Shown here: positions 9,607 to 19,835 of the stretch, piece after piece | How positions within the stretch are numbered: position 1 is the first letter of the stretch | How the letters are laid out: every line of letters starts with the position of its first letter | From: an uncultured Sphingomonas sp. | GTDB lineage: Bacteria; Pseudomonadota; Alphaproteobacteria; Sphingomonadales; Sphingomonadaceae | Assembly (NCBI RefSeq): GCF_936927845.1 | Contig: NZ_CAKZHV010000066.1 | Span: 158,933-222,932 of the forward strand | Reading direction: 5' to 3' | Length of the DNA: 64,000 nt | Position numbers and translations under genes: made by a program | The notes under the pieces: generated by a model | The model's input: only the letters and a program-made list of their open reading frames with translations | What the model was told of the DNA's origin: nothing | Databases searched by the model: none

Positions 9607-9685
9607 CACGGGCGCGTCGCCCGTGGCAGCCTGTCTGTCCCAGATGCGCTTATCGGGCGTTTGTCGCAAATGTTTCGCAGCGACA
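9607..9685 (-). promoter_or_regulatory. 5' leader of the efflux operon with a hairpin and a candidate operator
   Basis: The 155-bp gap upstream of the adaptor gene holds a perfect hairpin, CACGGGC/GCCCGTG (9607-9613 with 9619-9625), about 30 bases ahead of the TTG start. It also holds a spaced inverted repeat, TGTCGC (9662-9667) with GCGACA (9680-9685). Either could serve regulation. No efflux regulator gene is adjacent, so the trans-acting factor is unknown. Confidence 0.35.
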
Positions 9686-9732
9686 GCGGTTATTTTCCCA
9701 CATGCCGTTTGCGTGCATCCGCGACCGGACCG

Positions 9733-10506
9733 TCAACCGCGCACGAAGTTGCCCGCGCGACGCTCACCGACCGCCTTGATCCCTTCGCGAAAGTCGGCGG
9801 TCTGCATCAATCGGTCCTGCTCGGCGCGCTCGTGCTCGGTTCGCGTGCGCACCGCTTCGGCCAGATCGCCGCGCAAGGTCGCGCGGGTCGCCTCAACGGC
9901 GATTGGTGCGTTGCGCGCGATCTCGCCCGCGAGCCGCTCAGCCGCGGCACGCAGCTCATCGAGCGGCGCGATCTCGTCGACCAGCCCGAACCGCAGTGCA
10001 TCCTCCGCCTTCACGCGGCGGCCGGTCAACAGCATCAACGACGCGTGCTGTTCGCCGACGACGCGCGGCAGCGTCGCGGTGATGCCGAAGCCGGCGTGAA
10101 AGCCGAGCGTAACGAAATTGGCCGAGAAGCGCGCCTCGGGCGCCGCGACGCGGAAATCCCCGACGAGTGCCAGGCCCAGGCCGGCCCCGACCGCCGCACC
10201 CTGCACCGCGACCACGACGGGCTTCTTCGATGCGAACAGGCGATAAGCGCCGCGGTAGAGCGCGGGCGTCTCGCTCTCGCCGCTCTCGTCGGCGAGCGGC
10301 TTGTCACCGGTCAGGTCGGCACCGCCGCAGAACACCTTGCCTTGGGTCGCGAGCACGATCGCGCGGACCTCGTCGTCGCGGCCGAGTTCCTCGAACACGT
10401 CGGCGAGCGCGTTGACCAACGCGGCGTTGACGTGATTGTGCGGCGGGCGATCGATGACGACGGTCGCGACATGGTCGGCCGTGGTGACCGCGATATGCTC
10501 TCTCAT
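9733..10506 (-). CDS. Enoyl-CoA hydratase/isomerase family protein
   Basis: Crotonase-fold enzyme of 257 residues, expected to hydrate a trans-2-enoyl-CoA in fatty-acid or related acyl-CoA degradation. The oxyanion-hole regions are visible as KVFCGGADLTGD and VQGAAVGAGLGLALVGDFRVA. The start chosen is ATG at 10506, which overlaps the TGA of the upstream acyl-CoA dehydrogenase by four bases (ATGA). A longer open frame to 10749 is only read-through into that gene. At the usual position of the second catalytic Glu the sequence reads PRVVGEQHASLMLLTGR, so the general-acid Glu may sit in VVGE. Exact substrate unknown. Confidence 0.92.
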   Translation of the reverse strand: MREHIAVTTADHVATVVIDRPPHNHVNAALVNALADVFEELGRDDEVRAIVLATQGKVFCGGADLTGDKPLADESGESETPALYRGAYRLFASKKPVVVAVQGAAVGAGLGLALVGDFRVAAPEARFSANFVTLGFHAGFGITATLPRVVGEQHASLMLLTGRRVKAEDALRFGLVDEIAPLDELRAAAERLAGEIARNAPIAVEATRATLRGDLAEAVRTRTEHERAEQDRLMQTADFREGIKAVGERRAGNFVRG

Positions 10507-11669
10507 GCTCGTGTTCCCAGCAGGTTGCGGGCGACGACCCAATTGTGAATCTCGGTCGGGCCATCGTAGATTCGCATCAGCCGGATGCGCGCGGCCATCT
10601 GCTGCAGCGGCATCTCGCGCGTCATGCCCATCGCGCCGAAGCATTGCATCGCGTGGTCGAGCACCTCCCACGCGGTCTCCAGCGCGAAGCTCTTGATCAT
10701 CGACACTTCGGTGCGCGTGTCGCGACCCTGGTCGAGCTTCCACGCGCAATCATAGGTCATCAGGCGCGCGGCGTGCAGCTTGATCGCCGCGTCGGACACC
10801 CAGTTCTGGATCGTCTGCCGCTCGGACAAAGGCTTGCCAAAAGTGGTGCGCTGCGGCGCATAGTCGATCATCATGTCGAGCGCGCGCTGCGCCATGCCGA
10901 TCGCGTTCGCCGCCATCTCAGCGCGGCGCGTGGCGAGGCGCAGCTGCATCGGCGCGAAGCCCTGGCCCTCGGTGCCGAGCAGCTTCCATGCCGGTACGCG
11001 GCAATCCTCCAGCACGACTTCGTACAACGTCTCGCCCCCGATCACCGGGATCGGGCGCACGACCTGAAAGCCCGGTGCATCGCGGTCGACCAGGAACGCG
11101 CTGATCCCGCCGCGCGCGCCTTTCTGGCGGTCGGTCACCGCCATCAGGATGGTGAAGTCGGCACGGTTCGCCTTGGTGATCCAGATCTTGCGACCGTTGA
11201 TGATCCAGTCGTCGCCGTCCCTGACCGCGTAGGTCTTCATCCCCGCGGGGTCGGCTCCCGCGCCGGGCTCGGAGATGCCGATCGCGCTGATCGTCTCGCC
11301 GCGGACATAGGGGGCGAGGTATGCCTCGCGCTGACGGTCGTCGACGGTGGCGGCGAGCATGCGCAGGTTGGGCGAGTCGGGCGGCAGCGTGTAGGGTACG
11401 ATCGTGCGGCCCATCGCCTCGTTGACGCCGACCATCGCGACCGCGGGCAGGTCGTGGCCGCCGACATCCTCGGGCGCGTCGAGTCCCCAGAGCCCCAGTT
11501 CGCGCGACACGGCATTGACGCGTTCGGTCTCTTCAGGCGTCAGTTGCACTTCTTCACCCGCGATCGCGCGGTCGAGCACGCCTTGCTCGAGCGGCACCAG
11601 CTCGTCCTCGACGAACCGCCGCACCAGGTCGGCGATCATGCGATGGTCTTCGTCCAGCTCGAAGTTCAT
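10503..11669 (-). CDS. Acyl-CoA dehydrogenase family protein
   Basis: FAD enzyme of 388 residues that oxidises an acyl-CoA to the enoyl-CoA, which the overlapping hydratase gene can use. Family motifs visible are ISEPGAGADPAGMKTYAVRDGDDWIINGRKIWITKA in the middle domain and FGKPLSERQTIQNWVSD and QCFGAMGMTREMPLQQMAARIRLMRIYDGPTEIHN in the C-terminal domain, read here as separate conserved blocks. The start is set at MNFELDEDH (ATG 11669) with GGGAG just upstream. The frame is open to 11828 but the extra 53 residues are not family-like. It runs divergently from tamA. Confidence 0.93.
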   Translation of the reverse strand: MNFELDEDHRMIADLVRRFVEDELVPLEQGVLDRAIAGEEVQLTPEETERVNAVSRELGLWGLDAPEDVGGHDLPAVAMVGVNEAMGRTIVPYTLPPDSPNLRMLAATVDDRQREAYLAPYVRGETISAIGISEPGAGADPAGMKTYAVRDGDDWIINGRKIWITKANRADFTILMAVTDRQKGARGGISAFLVDRDAPGFQVVRPIPVIGGETLYEVVLEDCRVPAWKLLGTEGQGFAPMQLRLATRRAEMAANAIGMAQRALDMMIDYAPQRTTFGKPLSERQTIQNWVSDAAIKLHAARLMTYDCAWKLDQGRDTRTEVSMIKSFALETAWEVLDHAMQCFGAMGMTREMPLQQMAARIRLMRIYDGPTEIHNWVVARNLLGTRA

Positions 11670-11840
11670 GGGCTCTCCCGCGTGTCGTTGCGCCGTCCTT
11701 ACGCGCGCTGCCGACACGATGCCAACATGGCGCAAGCGAAAAGTCGTGGCTCGACGCGGCAACCCATTGGAGCCAAAAGCGTTGCAGATCAGACGGAGGT
11801 GTAACGGTAAAGCCGACATCTCGCGCAAAGGGGCGTGTGC

Positions 11841-14054
11841 GTGGGTTTACCGACGAGAATGGCATTGCTGGCGGCATCGTCCGCCCTGGCGCTGGCGGCG
11901 CTTCCCGCCGCGGCGCAGATGAACCAGCCCGGCACTGCACCCGCAAAAGGCGATGACGCACCCAAGTCGGCGGTGCAGTCCGCGGGCAACAATGCCACCG
12001 ATCCGCAGGCCGATGCGCCGATCGTGCCAGATGCCGCGTTCAACAGCGCGCTGCCGCCGCTCAGCAACGACATCAACGCCCCGCTCGAGCCGATGCCGCT
12101 CGACGATGCATCGACCACCATTGCTGTTCAGAAGTCGAAGCTGCCGGCTCTCAATGCGCCAGCTCCAGTCGCCCAGTCCGCCGCACAGGCGCCGATTGTG
12201 CCCGGCGCGCTGCCCGCCCCCGCGCCGATCGATCCGCAATTGGCTGCGCCGCTCGAACCCTTGTCGACCTTCAACACCGAGCCGTTGCAGTCGGTCGCAG
12301 AGGTAAAGGGCCGCAACGCACCCGAGATCGCCTATGACACCGAGGTGCGCGGGCTCGACCCCTTGAAGCTGACCGACGAATTCAACTCGCTGTCGGCATT
12401 GAAGGAGGGCAAGGGCAAGGCCGCCAATGCGACACAGGTGTCAGCGCGCGCGCGCGAAGACGAGGCGCTGGCCGTGCGGCTGATGAAGTCGCTTGGCTAT
12501 TATGACGGCACGGCGGTGTCGACGCTGGAACAGCCCGCGGCGGGCTCGGGCAACAAGCTGCGCGCGATCGTCAGCGCGACCCCGGGCAAGATCTACACCC
12601 TCGGGTCGATCGAGGTGCAGGCTGGGCCGACCGTTCCACCCGATTTGGTACGCCGCGAATTGCCGCTCAAGGTCGGTGACCCGATCGAGGCGGCGCGCGT
12701 ACAAGGCGCGGAGGCGAACGTCAGCCTCAAGTTGCCGCAGCACGGCTATCCGTTCGTCAAGGTGGGCGAACGTGACATCCTGCTCGACGATGCGACGTGG
12801 AAGGGCGCCTACACGCTGCCGGTCGACACGGGGCCGCGCTCGTCATTCGGCGTGCTGCGCACCGAAGGCGATCCGGTTTTCTCGGTCGAGCATTTGAACG
12901 TTTTCCCGCGCTTCGATCAGGGCCAGCTCTACGACGTCCGGCTGACCGACGATCTGCGCCAGGCGCTGGTTGCGACCGGGCTGTTCTCCAACATCTCGGT
13001 CGAGCCTGTGCGCACCGGTCAGACGGGACCGGACGGGACCGAGCAGGTCGACTTGCTGGTGCGCCAGACCAAGGGGCCGTTCCGATCACTGTCGGGCAGC
13101 GCGGGCTACGGCACCGGCGAAGGTGCCAAGGTCGAGGCCGCGTTCACCCACCGCAATCTGTTCCCGCCTGAGGGTGCGCTGATCGTGACCGGCGTTGGCG
13201 GGACCCAGCAACAGGGCGCGTCGGTCACCTTCCGGCGGCAGAATGCGGGCAAGCGCGACCGCACGGTCAGCCTGCTCGGCAGCGTGCTCCGGCAGGATTA
13301 CGACGCGTTCAACGCGGTGACCGCGACGGTGGCGGGGCGGATCAGCTACGATTCGACACCGATCTGGCAGAAGCCGCTGACGTACGCGTTCGGGTTCGAA
13401 CTGGTCGGCACCAACGAGCAGACCTACGATTTCCAGGCCGGCGGGCGACGTCGGCGCAATTACGGCATCGCCGCGCTGCCCGGACAGGTGCTGTTCGACA
13501 AATCGAACGATCTGCTCAATCCAACGCGCGGCTACCGCCTCAAACTCAACCTCAGCCCTGAAGCCTCGGTGTCCGATGGCGTGCGACCCTACGCACGCAC
13601 GATGGTGGAGGCGACCGGCTATTACCCGGTCAACGACAGCCTGGTGATCGCCGGCCGCGCGCGCGCGGGCGCGATCTTCGGGATCGAGCGCGACGATCTC
13701 GCTCCGTCCAGGCGCTATTACGGCGGCGGCGGCGGATCGGTGCGCGGCTACGGTTACCAGCGGCTCGGGCCGTTCGATCCCGAAGGCAACCCGGTCGGCG
13801 GCCGCAGCCTGAACGAGTTCGCGGTTGAGGCGCGGTACAGGTTTGGCGACTTCGGTATCGTACCGTTCTTCGACGCGGGTAACGCATATGAAGGAACGTT
13901 CCCGACCGCGAAGAACCTGCGCTACGGCGCGGGGATCGGCGGGCGGTTCTACACCAACTTCGGGCCGATGCGCGTCGACGTTGCGACGCCGCTCAACCCG
14001 CGTGAGGGCGATGGCAAAATCGCGCTCTACATCTCGATCGGGCAGGCGTTCTGA
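11841..14054 (+). CDS. tamA: TamA-like Omp85 outer-membrane assembly protein
   Basis: Outer-membrane component of the translocation and assembly module. The signal peptide ends at LAALPAAAQ. An acidic Pro/Ala-rich linker of about 120 residues follows, then POTRA-type domains (about residues 150-400), then a 16-strand barrel of the surface-antigen D15 type, seen in SRRYYGGGGGSVRGYGYQRLGP (VRGY box) and the end YISIGQAF, a terminal Phe signature. GTG at 11841 is preferred because AAAGGGG lies seven bases upstream; GTG 11835 and ATG 11859 are alternatives. Its stop overlaps the tamB start (TGATG). Length 737 is above E. coli TamA because of the acidic linker. Confidence 0.9.
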   Translation: MGLPTRMALLAASSALALAALPAAAQMNQPGTAPAKGDDAPKSAVQSAGNNATDPQADAPIVPDAAFNSALPPLSNDINAPLEPMPLDDASTTIAVQKSKLPALNAPAPVAQSAAQAPIVPGALPAPAPIDPQLAAPLEPLSTFNTEPLQSVAEVKGRNAPEIAYDTEVRGLDPLKLTDEFNSLSALKEGKGKAANATQVSARAREDEALAVRLMKSLGYYDGTAVSTLEQPAAGSGNKLRAIVSATPGKIYTLGSIEVQAGPTVPPDLVRRELPLKVGDPIEAARVQGAEANVSLKLPQHGYPFVKVGERDILLDDATWKGAYTLPVDTGPRSSFGVLRTEGDPVFSVEHLNVFPRFDQGQLYDVRLTDDLRQALVATGLFSNISVEPVRTGQTGPDGTEQVDLLVRQTKGPFRSLSGSAGYGTGEGAKVEAAFTHRNLFPPEGALIVTGVGGTQQQGASVTFRRQNAGKRDRTVSLLGSVLRQDYDAFNAVTATVAGRISYDSTPIWQKPLTYAFGFELVGTNEQTYDFQAGGRRRRNYGIAALPGQVLFDKSNDLLNPTRGYRLKLNLSPEASVSDGVRPYARTMVEATGYYPVNDSLVIAGRARAGAIFGIERDDLAPSRRYYGGGGGSVRGYGYQRLGPFDPEGNPVGGRSLNEFAVEARYRFGDFGIVPFFDAGNAYEGTFPTAKNLRYGAGIGGRFYTNFGPMRVDVATPLNPREGDGKIALYISIGQAF

Positions 14055-17000
14055 TGGCTGACGACACGCTCCCGGTCGACGAGGTCGTCGTGATCAAGCG
14101 GCCGTTGTGGCAGCGCGTGCTCAAGTGGATCGCGGTCGTGCTCGTGGCGCTATTACTGCTGGCGTTCGCGATCGTGTTCGGCATCAACACCGATCCCGGC
14201 CGCCGCTTCGTCGCCGACCGGATCGGCGATTACACGACTGAATCGGGGCTCAACATTCGCGTCGGGCGGATCGAGGGATCGCTCTACGGGCAGATGTCGC
14301 TCGTCGACGTCCGCGTGAACGATCCCAAAGGCACGTTTCTGCAATCGCCGCGGATCGACGTCGACTGGCGGCCATTCGATTACCTGAACAACCACATCGA
14401 CGTGCGTCGTGCGTCCAGCCAGCTGATCACGCTGCGCCGCAATCCCGAACTCAAGACCGTTCCGCCCAAGCCGGAGGACGCCAATGCCCCGATCCTGCCC
14501 GATATCGACATCGACATTGGGCGCTTGCAGATCGCGCGCTTCGTCATGGAGCCGCCGGTCGCAGGGCAGCGGCATATCGCGCGTTTCGACGGGCAGGCGC
14601 ATATCGCGGATCGCCGCGCACAATTGACCGTCGATGCGGTTGCGTTGCGGGCGCCCGGCGTCGCCGGTGGAGACACTGCGCGCGTCAAGATCGATGCGGT
14701 GCCCGACGACAACAAGCTCGACATCCGCGCCCGGATTGCGGCGCCCGCGGGCGGAGCGGTCGCGCAGATCGCCGGATTGAAGGCCCCGCTCAACGCCACG
14801 ATCGACGGCCGCGGCAGCTGGAAGGACTGGCGTGGGCGGGTATTCGCAACGCTGGGTGGCGGCACGCTCGCCGACTTGGCGGTGCAGGCGAATGACGGAC
14901 GCTTTCAGATCAACGGGCTGACGCGTCCGGGCCTCTACCTGGAGGGGCCGGTCGAGCGCCTGACCGCGCCCGGACTGCAAGTCGCCATCGACACGCGACT
15001 GAATGAGCGCCGTGCCGACACGCGGATCAAGCTCAAGTCGGATGCGCTGTCGGTCGACGCTGGCGGCCTGATCGATCTCGCTAATGCGCGTCTAGGCGAT
15101 TTTGCAGTCGACGCCGCGCTGCTGACGCCGGGTGCGATCGCGCCCAATCTGCGCGGTCGCAACGTGCTCGCGCGCGTGGTGCTGAACGGCGCGTTCAAGA
15201 CGCCAACGGTTGACTACAAGGTACGCGCGACCTCGCTCGGCTTCGCCGACACGACGCTGGAGAACGTCTACGCCGAAGGACTGGCGCGGGTGAACACCGA
15301 CCGCATTCTGGTGCCGCTCCACGCGCGTGCGCGCCGTATAACCGGGCTCAACCCGGCGCTAGGTGGATTGACCACCAATGTGCGGCTCGACGGCGACCTC
15401 GCGATCGCGATGCCGAATATCCTGTCGGACAATCTGCGCGTCCGCTCCGATAACATCGACGCGACCGCGGTGATCGCGGCTAATGTCGCGACCGGCCGCT
15501 ACACCGGCGCGTTGAAAGGCCGCGTCAACAACTTTCGGGTCGAAAGCGTCGGGATCATCGACCTGACCACCGACGCCAATCTGGTGCCGGGACCGAATGG
15601 AGGATTCGGTATCACTGGCCGCGTTGCGCTGCGCACCAAGCAATTGTTCAACGCCGGCGTGCGCAACTTCCTCGGCGGGAATGCCGTCGCGAGCACGCGC
15701 TTCGGTTACTCGCCCGAAGGCATCGTGACCTTCACCGATCTGCGGCTGAACGCGCCGCAGTTCCGCGTCACGCGCGGGCAGGGGCGTTACGATCCGCGTG
15801 GCGGCTTGCTCGTCGATGCCGATGCATATTCGACGCAATACGGACCGCTCTACGCGCGGGTGACCGGATCGACCGACGCGCCGGTGGTGCGCCTGCGCGC
15901 GTCGCGCCCGGGGGTCGGTATCGGGCTTGCCAATCTCGATGCGCGCGTCGTCGGACGCGGCGGATCGTACCAGGTGAATGCGACCGGGGGGACCAACTAT
16001 GGCCCCTTCACCGCCGACGTGCTGGTCACGCCCGGCAACCAATTGGCGGTTGATATCCGCCGCGTCGTGTTCGCCGGAGTCAACTTCGCCGGACGCGTCG
16101 TACAGACCGCGGCCGGGCCGTTCGCTGGGCAAGTGCGTTTCGCTGGATCGGGACTGACCGGCATCGCCGAACTTGGCGCGCAAGGCCGTTACCAGCGGGC
16201 GAGCGTCAATGCGCGCGCCTATGCCGCGACGATCCCCGGCACGACCGACTTCACGATCGGTCGCGCCATCATCAACGGCACCGTGGTGCTCTACGACGAT
16301 GCGCCTTCGGTTGTCGCCGATGCGCAGGTTGCCGACCTGCGTTATGGCCCGACCGTGATCCAGGCCGGGCGGGTCAAGGTGAACTACACTGGCGGACGCG
16401 GCACCGCACAGGCGTTGCTGACCGGGTCCAACAGCGTACCCTTCCGCGTCGCGGTCAACGCCAACCTGTCACCGGGTGAGTATCTGGCGGCCTTGCAGGG
16501 GCAGGCGAACGGCATCGCATTCCGCACCGCCAACCCGGCGCGCATCGTCGCGGCGGGTGGTGGCTATCAATTGCAACCGACGCGGATCGACTTCAACCAG
16601 GGCAGCGTGCGCTTGGCGGCACGCTTCGGCGGCGGGGTCACAAGCGCGCAGGCGCGGCTCGACCGGCTCGACCTCGGTATCGCCAACGCGTTCGTGCCGA
16701 ACATCGGTCTGGGCGGCCAGGCAACCGGCAGCCTCGACTATGTGCAGCGCTCGGCGAGCGCAGTGCCCGAGGCTGACGTGCGCCTGAACGTCAGCAACTT
16801 CACCCGCTCAAGCCTGTCGGCAGTGTCGGAACCGGTCGATATCGTGTTCCAGGGCCGGCTGGACGCAGCGGCGGGTGAGGGGCGCGCGCTGATCAAGCGC
16901 GCAGGGACCACGGTAGGCCGGCTGGTGGCCCGACTGACGCCGGCGGGTAGCGGTAGCTGGTCGACACGATTGATGCAGGGCCCCTTGTCGGGCGGCATCC

Positions 17001-18277
17001 GCTACAACGGCCCATCGGCCGTGCTGTTCAGCTTCGCCGGGCTCGCCGAGCAGCAATTGTCCGGTCCGATCGCGGTCGCCGCCGATTTCGGTGGCACGGT
17101 GTCGGCACCGCGCGTGAACGGCCTCGTGCGCGCAGACAATCTCACCTACGACAATGAAACGTACGGGACGCGATTGTCTCAGATGCGCGTCGCCGCACGG
17201 TTCAACAACGATCGACTGGAATTGACCAACCTGGCCGCCCGTGCCGGCGACGGCACCGTTCAAGCACAGGGCACGATCGGCCTCGCCGCTGCACAAGGCT
17301 TTCCGATCGACATCACTGCACGATTGAACGACGCGCGCCTTGCCAAGTCGGACGCGCTCGGCGCAACCGCGACCGGCACCGTTCGCGTGCAGAACGGCGT
17401 CAATGGCGGGCTGATCAGCGGCGACATCAACATTCCGGAGGCGCGCTACCAGATCATCCGCCAGGGCGCGGCCGAAGTCCCGGAGCTGACCGGCGTGCGC
17501 AAGAAGAGCGAGATCCGCGTCGCAAGACCGACCGATCGACCGGCGGCACCGTCGGTGGGCCTGTTCAAGCTCGACCTGCGCGTGCACGCCGACAATCAGT
17601 TGTTCGTGTCCGGCATGGGGCTGGAGAGCGAGTGGGAGGCTGATATGCGGATCGGCGGCACCTCGGCGGCGCCGACGATCGCCGGCGGGCTCGACATCGT
17701 GCGCGGCACCTACTCGTTCTCGGGTAACCGCTTCGACGTGACGCGCGGGCGTATCCGCTTCCGCGGTGGCGCGCTGACTGACCCCGATATCGACATTCTG
17801 GCGACCACGACGAAGAACGGAACCACGTTTAACATCGCGATTACTGGAACGGGGCAGCGGCCGCAGATTGCCTTTACCTCGACGCCCGCGCTACCGCAGG
17901 ACGAGGTGCTGAGCCGGTTGCTGTTCGGGACCAACCCGGCCAATCTGTCCGCGACCGAGGCGATCCAGCTCGCCTCCGCGCTCAACTCGCTGCGTGGATC
18001 GGGCGGAGGTGGGCTCAACCCGCTCGGCAAGCTGCGCTCGGCCACCGGGTTCGATCGGTTGCGCGTGCTCGGCGCGGACCAGGCGACCGGCCGGGGTACG
18101 TCGCTGGCAGCGGGTAAATACCTGACCGACGACATCTATATCGAGATCGTCACCGACGCGCGCGGCTTCACCGCCACGCAGCTCACGGTGGCGCTGACCA
18201 AGGCGATTAGCGTCTTGTCGCAGGCCGGGTCGTTCGGCGGGTCGAACGTGCAGTTACGCTATTCGAGGGATTTCTGA
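14054..18277 (+). CDS. tamB: TamB-like translocation and assembly module protein (DUF490)
   Basis: Very long inner-membrane-anchored periplasmic bridge of the AsmA-like/TamB group, 1,407 residues. It has one N-terminal membrane segment (VLKWIAVVLVALLLLAFAIVFGI, about residues 23-45). Almost the entire remainder is predicted beta-strand, fitting the hydrophobic groove model for phospholipid transfer. The C-terminal DUF490 domain includes GGLDIVRGTYSFSGNRFDVTRGRIRF and ends in QLRYSRDF. The start codon is shared with the tamA stop, so the two are coupled. Confidence 0.95.
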   Translation: MADDTLPVDEVVVIKRPLWQRVLKWIAVVLVALLLLAFAIVFGINTDPGRRFVADRIGDYTTESGLNIRVGRIEGSLYGQMSLVDVRVNDPKGTFLQSPRIDVDWRPFDYLNNHIDVRRASSQLITLRRNPELKTVPPKPEDANAPILPDIDIDIGRLQIARFVMEPPVAGQRHIARFDGQAHIADRRAQLTVDAVALRAPGVAGGDTARVKIDAVPDDNKLDIRARIAAPAGGAVAQIAGLKAPLNATIDGRGSWKDWRGRVFATLGGGTLADLAVQANDGRFQINGLTRPGLYLEGPVERLTAPGLQVAIDTRLNERRADTRIKLKSDALSVDAGGLIDLANARLGDFAVDAALLTPGAIAPNLRGRNVLARVVLNGAFKTPTVDYKVRATSLGFADTTLENVYAEGLARVNTDRILVPLHARARRITGLNPALGGLTTNVRLDGDLAIAMPNILSDNLRVRSDNIDATAVIAANVATGRYTGALKGRVNNFRVESVGIIDLTTDANLVPGPNGGFGITGRVALRTKQLFNAGVRNFLGGNAVASTRFGYSPEGIVTFTDLRLNAPQFRVTRGQGRYDPRGGLLVDADAYSTQYGPLYARVTGSTDAPVVRLRASRPGVGIGLANLDARVVGRGGSYQVNATGGTNYGPFTADVLVTPGNQLAVDIRRVVFAGVNFAGRVVQTAAGPFAGQVRFAGSGLTGIAELGAQGRYQRASVNARAYAATIPGTTDFTIGRAIINGTVVLYDDAPSVVADAQVADLRYGPTVIQAGRVKVNYTGGRGTAQALLTGSNSVPFRVAVNANLSPGEYLAALQGQANGIAFRTANPARIVAAGGGYQLQPTRIDFNQGSVRLAARFGGGVTSAQARLDRLDLGIANAFVPNIGLGGQATGSLDYVQRSASAVPEADVRLNVSNFTRSSLSAVSEPVDIVFQGRLDAAAGEGRALIKRAGTTVGRLVARLTPAGSGSWSTRLMQGPLSGGIRYNGPSAVLFSFAGLAEQQLSGPIAVAADFGGTVSAPRVNGLVRADNLTYDNETYGTRLSQMRVAARFNNDRLELTNLAARAGDGTVQAQGTIGLAAAQGFPIDITARLNDARLAKSDALGATATGTVRVQNGVNGGLISGDINIPEARYQIIRQGAAEVPELTGVRKKSEIRVARPTDRPAAPSVGLFKLDLRVHADNQLFVSGMGLESEWEADMRIGGTSAAPTIAGGLDIVRGTYSFSGNRFDVTRGRIRFRGGALTDPDIDILATTTKNGTTFNIAITGTGQRPQIAFTSTPALPQDEVLSRLLFGTNPANLSATEAIQLASALNSLRGSGGGGLNPLGKLRSATGFDRLRVLGADQATGRGTSLAAGKYLTDDIYIEIVTDARGFTATQLTVALTKAISVLSQAGSFGGSNVQLRYSRDF

Positions 18278-18335
18278 TCGGTCTTTCATCGCTACTGACA
18301 TGTGTGTAAGCCGGCGGGAGGAAGAGGAGCCGGCC

Positions 18336-19808
18336 ATGACCGAGCAGTTTGACGTGATCATCGTAGGCGCAGGCCTGTCGGGGGTGGGGGCCGCCTACCA
18401 CCTGCAAAAGAATTGCCCGGATCGAAGTTTCGCGATCCTCGAAGCGCGCGAGGCGATCGGCGGGACGTGGGACCTGTTCCGCTACCCCGGCATCCGCTCC
18501 GATTCAGACATGCACACGCTTGGCTATGATTTTCGCCCCTGGACCAAGGCCAAGGCGATCGCGGACGGTCCGTCGATCCGCGAGTACATTCAGGAAACGG
18601 CGCAGGAATACGGCATCGATCGCCACATCCGCTTCGGCCAGCGTGTGAAGAGCGCCGCCTGGTCGACCGAGGATGCGGCCTGGACGCTGGAGATCGAGCA
18701 GGCGGGTGAGCGGCGGCAGTTACGCTGCAACTTCCTCTACATGTGCTCGGGTTATTACGATTACGCCAAGGGTCACGCGCCTGTCTTTGCGGGGACCGAG
18801 CGTTTCGCCGGGCGCATCGTCCACCCGCAATTCTGGCCCGCCGACCTCGATTATGCAGGCAAAAAGGTGGTCGTGATCGGCAGTGGCGCGACGGCCGTGA
18901 CGCTCGTGCCCGAAATGGCGAAGCAGGCCGCGCACATGACGATGCTGCAGCGCTCACCCACCTATGTCGTCTCGCGTCCGGCGGAGGATGGGCTCGCCAA
19001 TCGGTTACGTGCCATGCTGCCAGCGAAAGCGGCGTACGGCGTGACGCGGTGGAAGAACGTGCTGTTCGGCATGCTGTTCTACAATCTCGCGCGTATGCGG
19101 CCGGAGCGCACCAAGGAGCGGCTGCTCGGCATGGTTCGCGAGCATCTGGGCCCGGACTATGACGTCCAGACTCACTTCACGCCGCGCTACAATCCCTGGG
19201 ACCAGCGGCTGTGCCTGGTGCCCGACGCCGACCTGTTCGACGCAATCAAGCGCGGTGACGCGTCGGTCGTGACCGACACGATCGACACCTTCACCGAAAC
19301 CGGCATCAAGCTCGCGTCGGGCAAAGAGATCGCCGCAGACGTGGTGGTGACCGCGACCGGGCTGGAACTGGCGCTGATGGGAGGTGCGACGTTCAGCATC
19401 GACGGCCGATCGGTGCGGCTGGCCGATTCGTTCCAGTACAAAGGGATGATGTTCTCGGACGTGCCGAACCTCGCGTTCACCTTCGGCTACACCAATGCGT
19501 CGTGGACGTTGAAGGCCGACCTGGTCGCGCGCTACGTTTGTCGCCTGCTCAACGCCATGCGGCGCAAGGCCGTGCGCCAGGCGACGCCGCGGATCGGCGA
19601 CGCGACGATCGCGCCGCAACCCTTCGCGGATTTCTCATCGGGGTACATCCAGCGCGCGATCGACAACCTGCCCCGGCAGGGTGATCGCAAGCCGTGGCGG
19701 CTCAACCAAAATTACGCGTTGGACGTGATGGCGCTCCGATTCGGATCGATCGAGAACGCAATGGAATTCAGCAATCCGGTGAGCGTCAGCCGTAAGGAAG
19801 CCGCCTGA
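18336..19808 (+). CDS. Flavin-containing monooxygenase, Baeyer-Villiger type
   Basis: NADPH and FAD-dependent monooxygenase of 490 residues. FAD Rossmann motif GAGLSG at residues 11-16, Baeyer-Villiger fingerprint FxGxxxHxxxWP at 157-168 (FAGRIVHPQFWP), and NADPH motif VIGSGATA near 180. The start at ATG 18336 follows a purine-rich ribosome site (GGGAGGAAGAGGAG). A frame 12 codons longer exists but lacks a start signal. The substrate may be a ketone, a steroid or an N/S-containing compound; the fingerprint favours ketone oxidation. It lies 58 bp after tamB without an obvious link. Confidence 0.9.
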   Translation: MTEQFDVIIVGAGLSGVGAAYHLQKNCPDRSFAILEAREAIGGTWDLFRYPGIRSDSDMHTLGYDFRPWTKAKAIADGPSIREYIQETAQEYGIDRHIRFGQRVKSAAWSTEDAAWTLEIEQAGERRQLRCNFLYMCSGYYDYAKGHAPVFAGTERFAGRIVHPQFWPADLDYAGKKVVVIGSGATAVTLVPEMAKQAAHMTMLQRSPTYVVSRPAEDGLANRLRAMLPAKAAYGVTRWKNVLFGMLFYNLARMRPERTKERLLGMVREHLGPDYDVQTHFTPRYNPWDQRLCLVPDADLFDAIKRGDASVVTDTIDTFTETGIKLASGKEIAADVVVTATGLELALMGGATFSIDGRSVRLADSFQYKGMMFSDVPNLAFTFGYTNASWTLKADLVARYVCRLLNAMRRKAVRQATPRIGDATIAPQPFADFSSGYIQRAIDNLPRQGDRKPWRLNQNYALDVMALRFGSIENAMEFSNPVSVSRKEAA

Positions 19809-19835
19809 ACGCGGTTACTGCCTTGATCGAAAAGT

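Noticed and set aside
10507..10749. N-terminal extension of the enoyl-CoA hydratase frame
   Set aside because: It is out-of-phase read-through of the dehydrogenase gene; the family start and ATGA overlap are at 10506.
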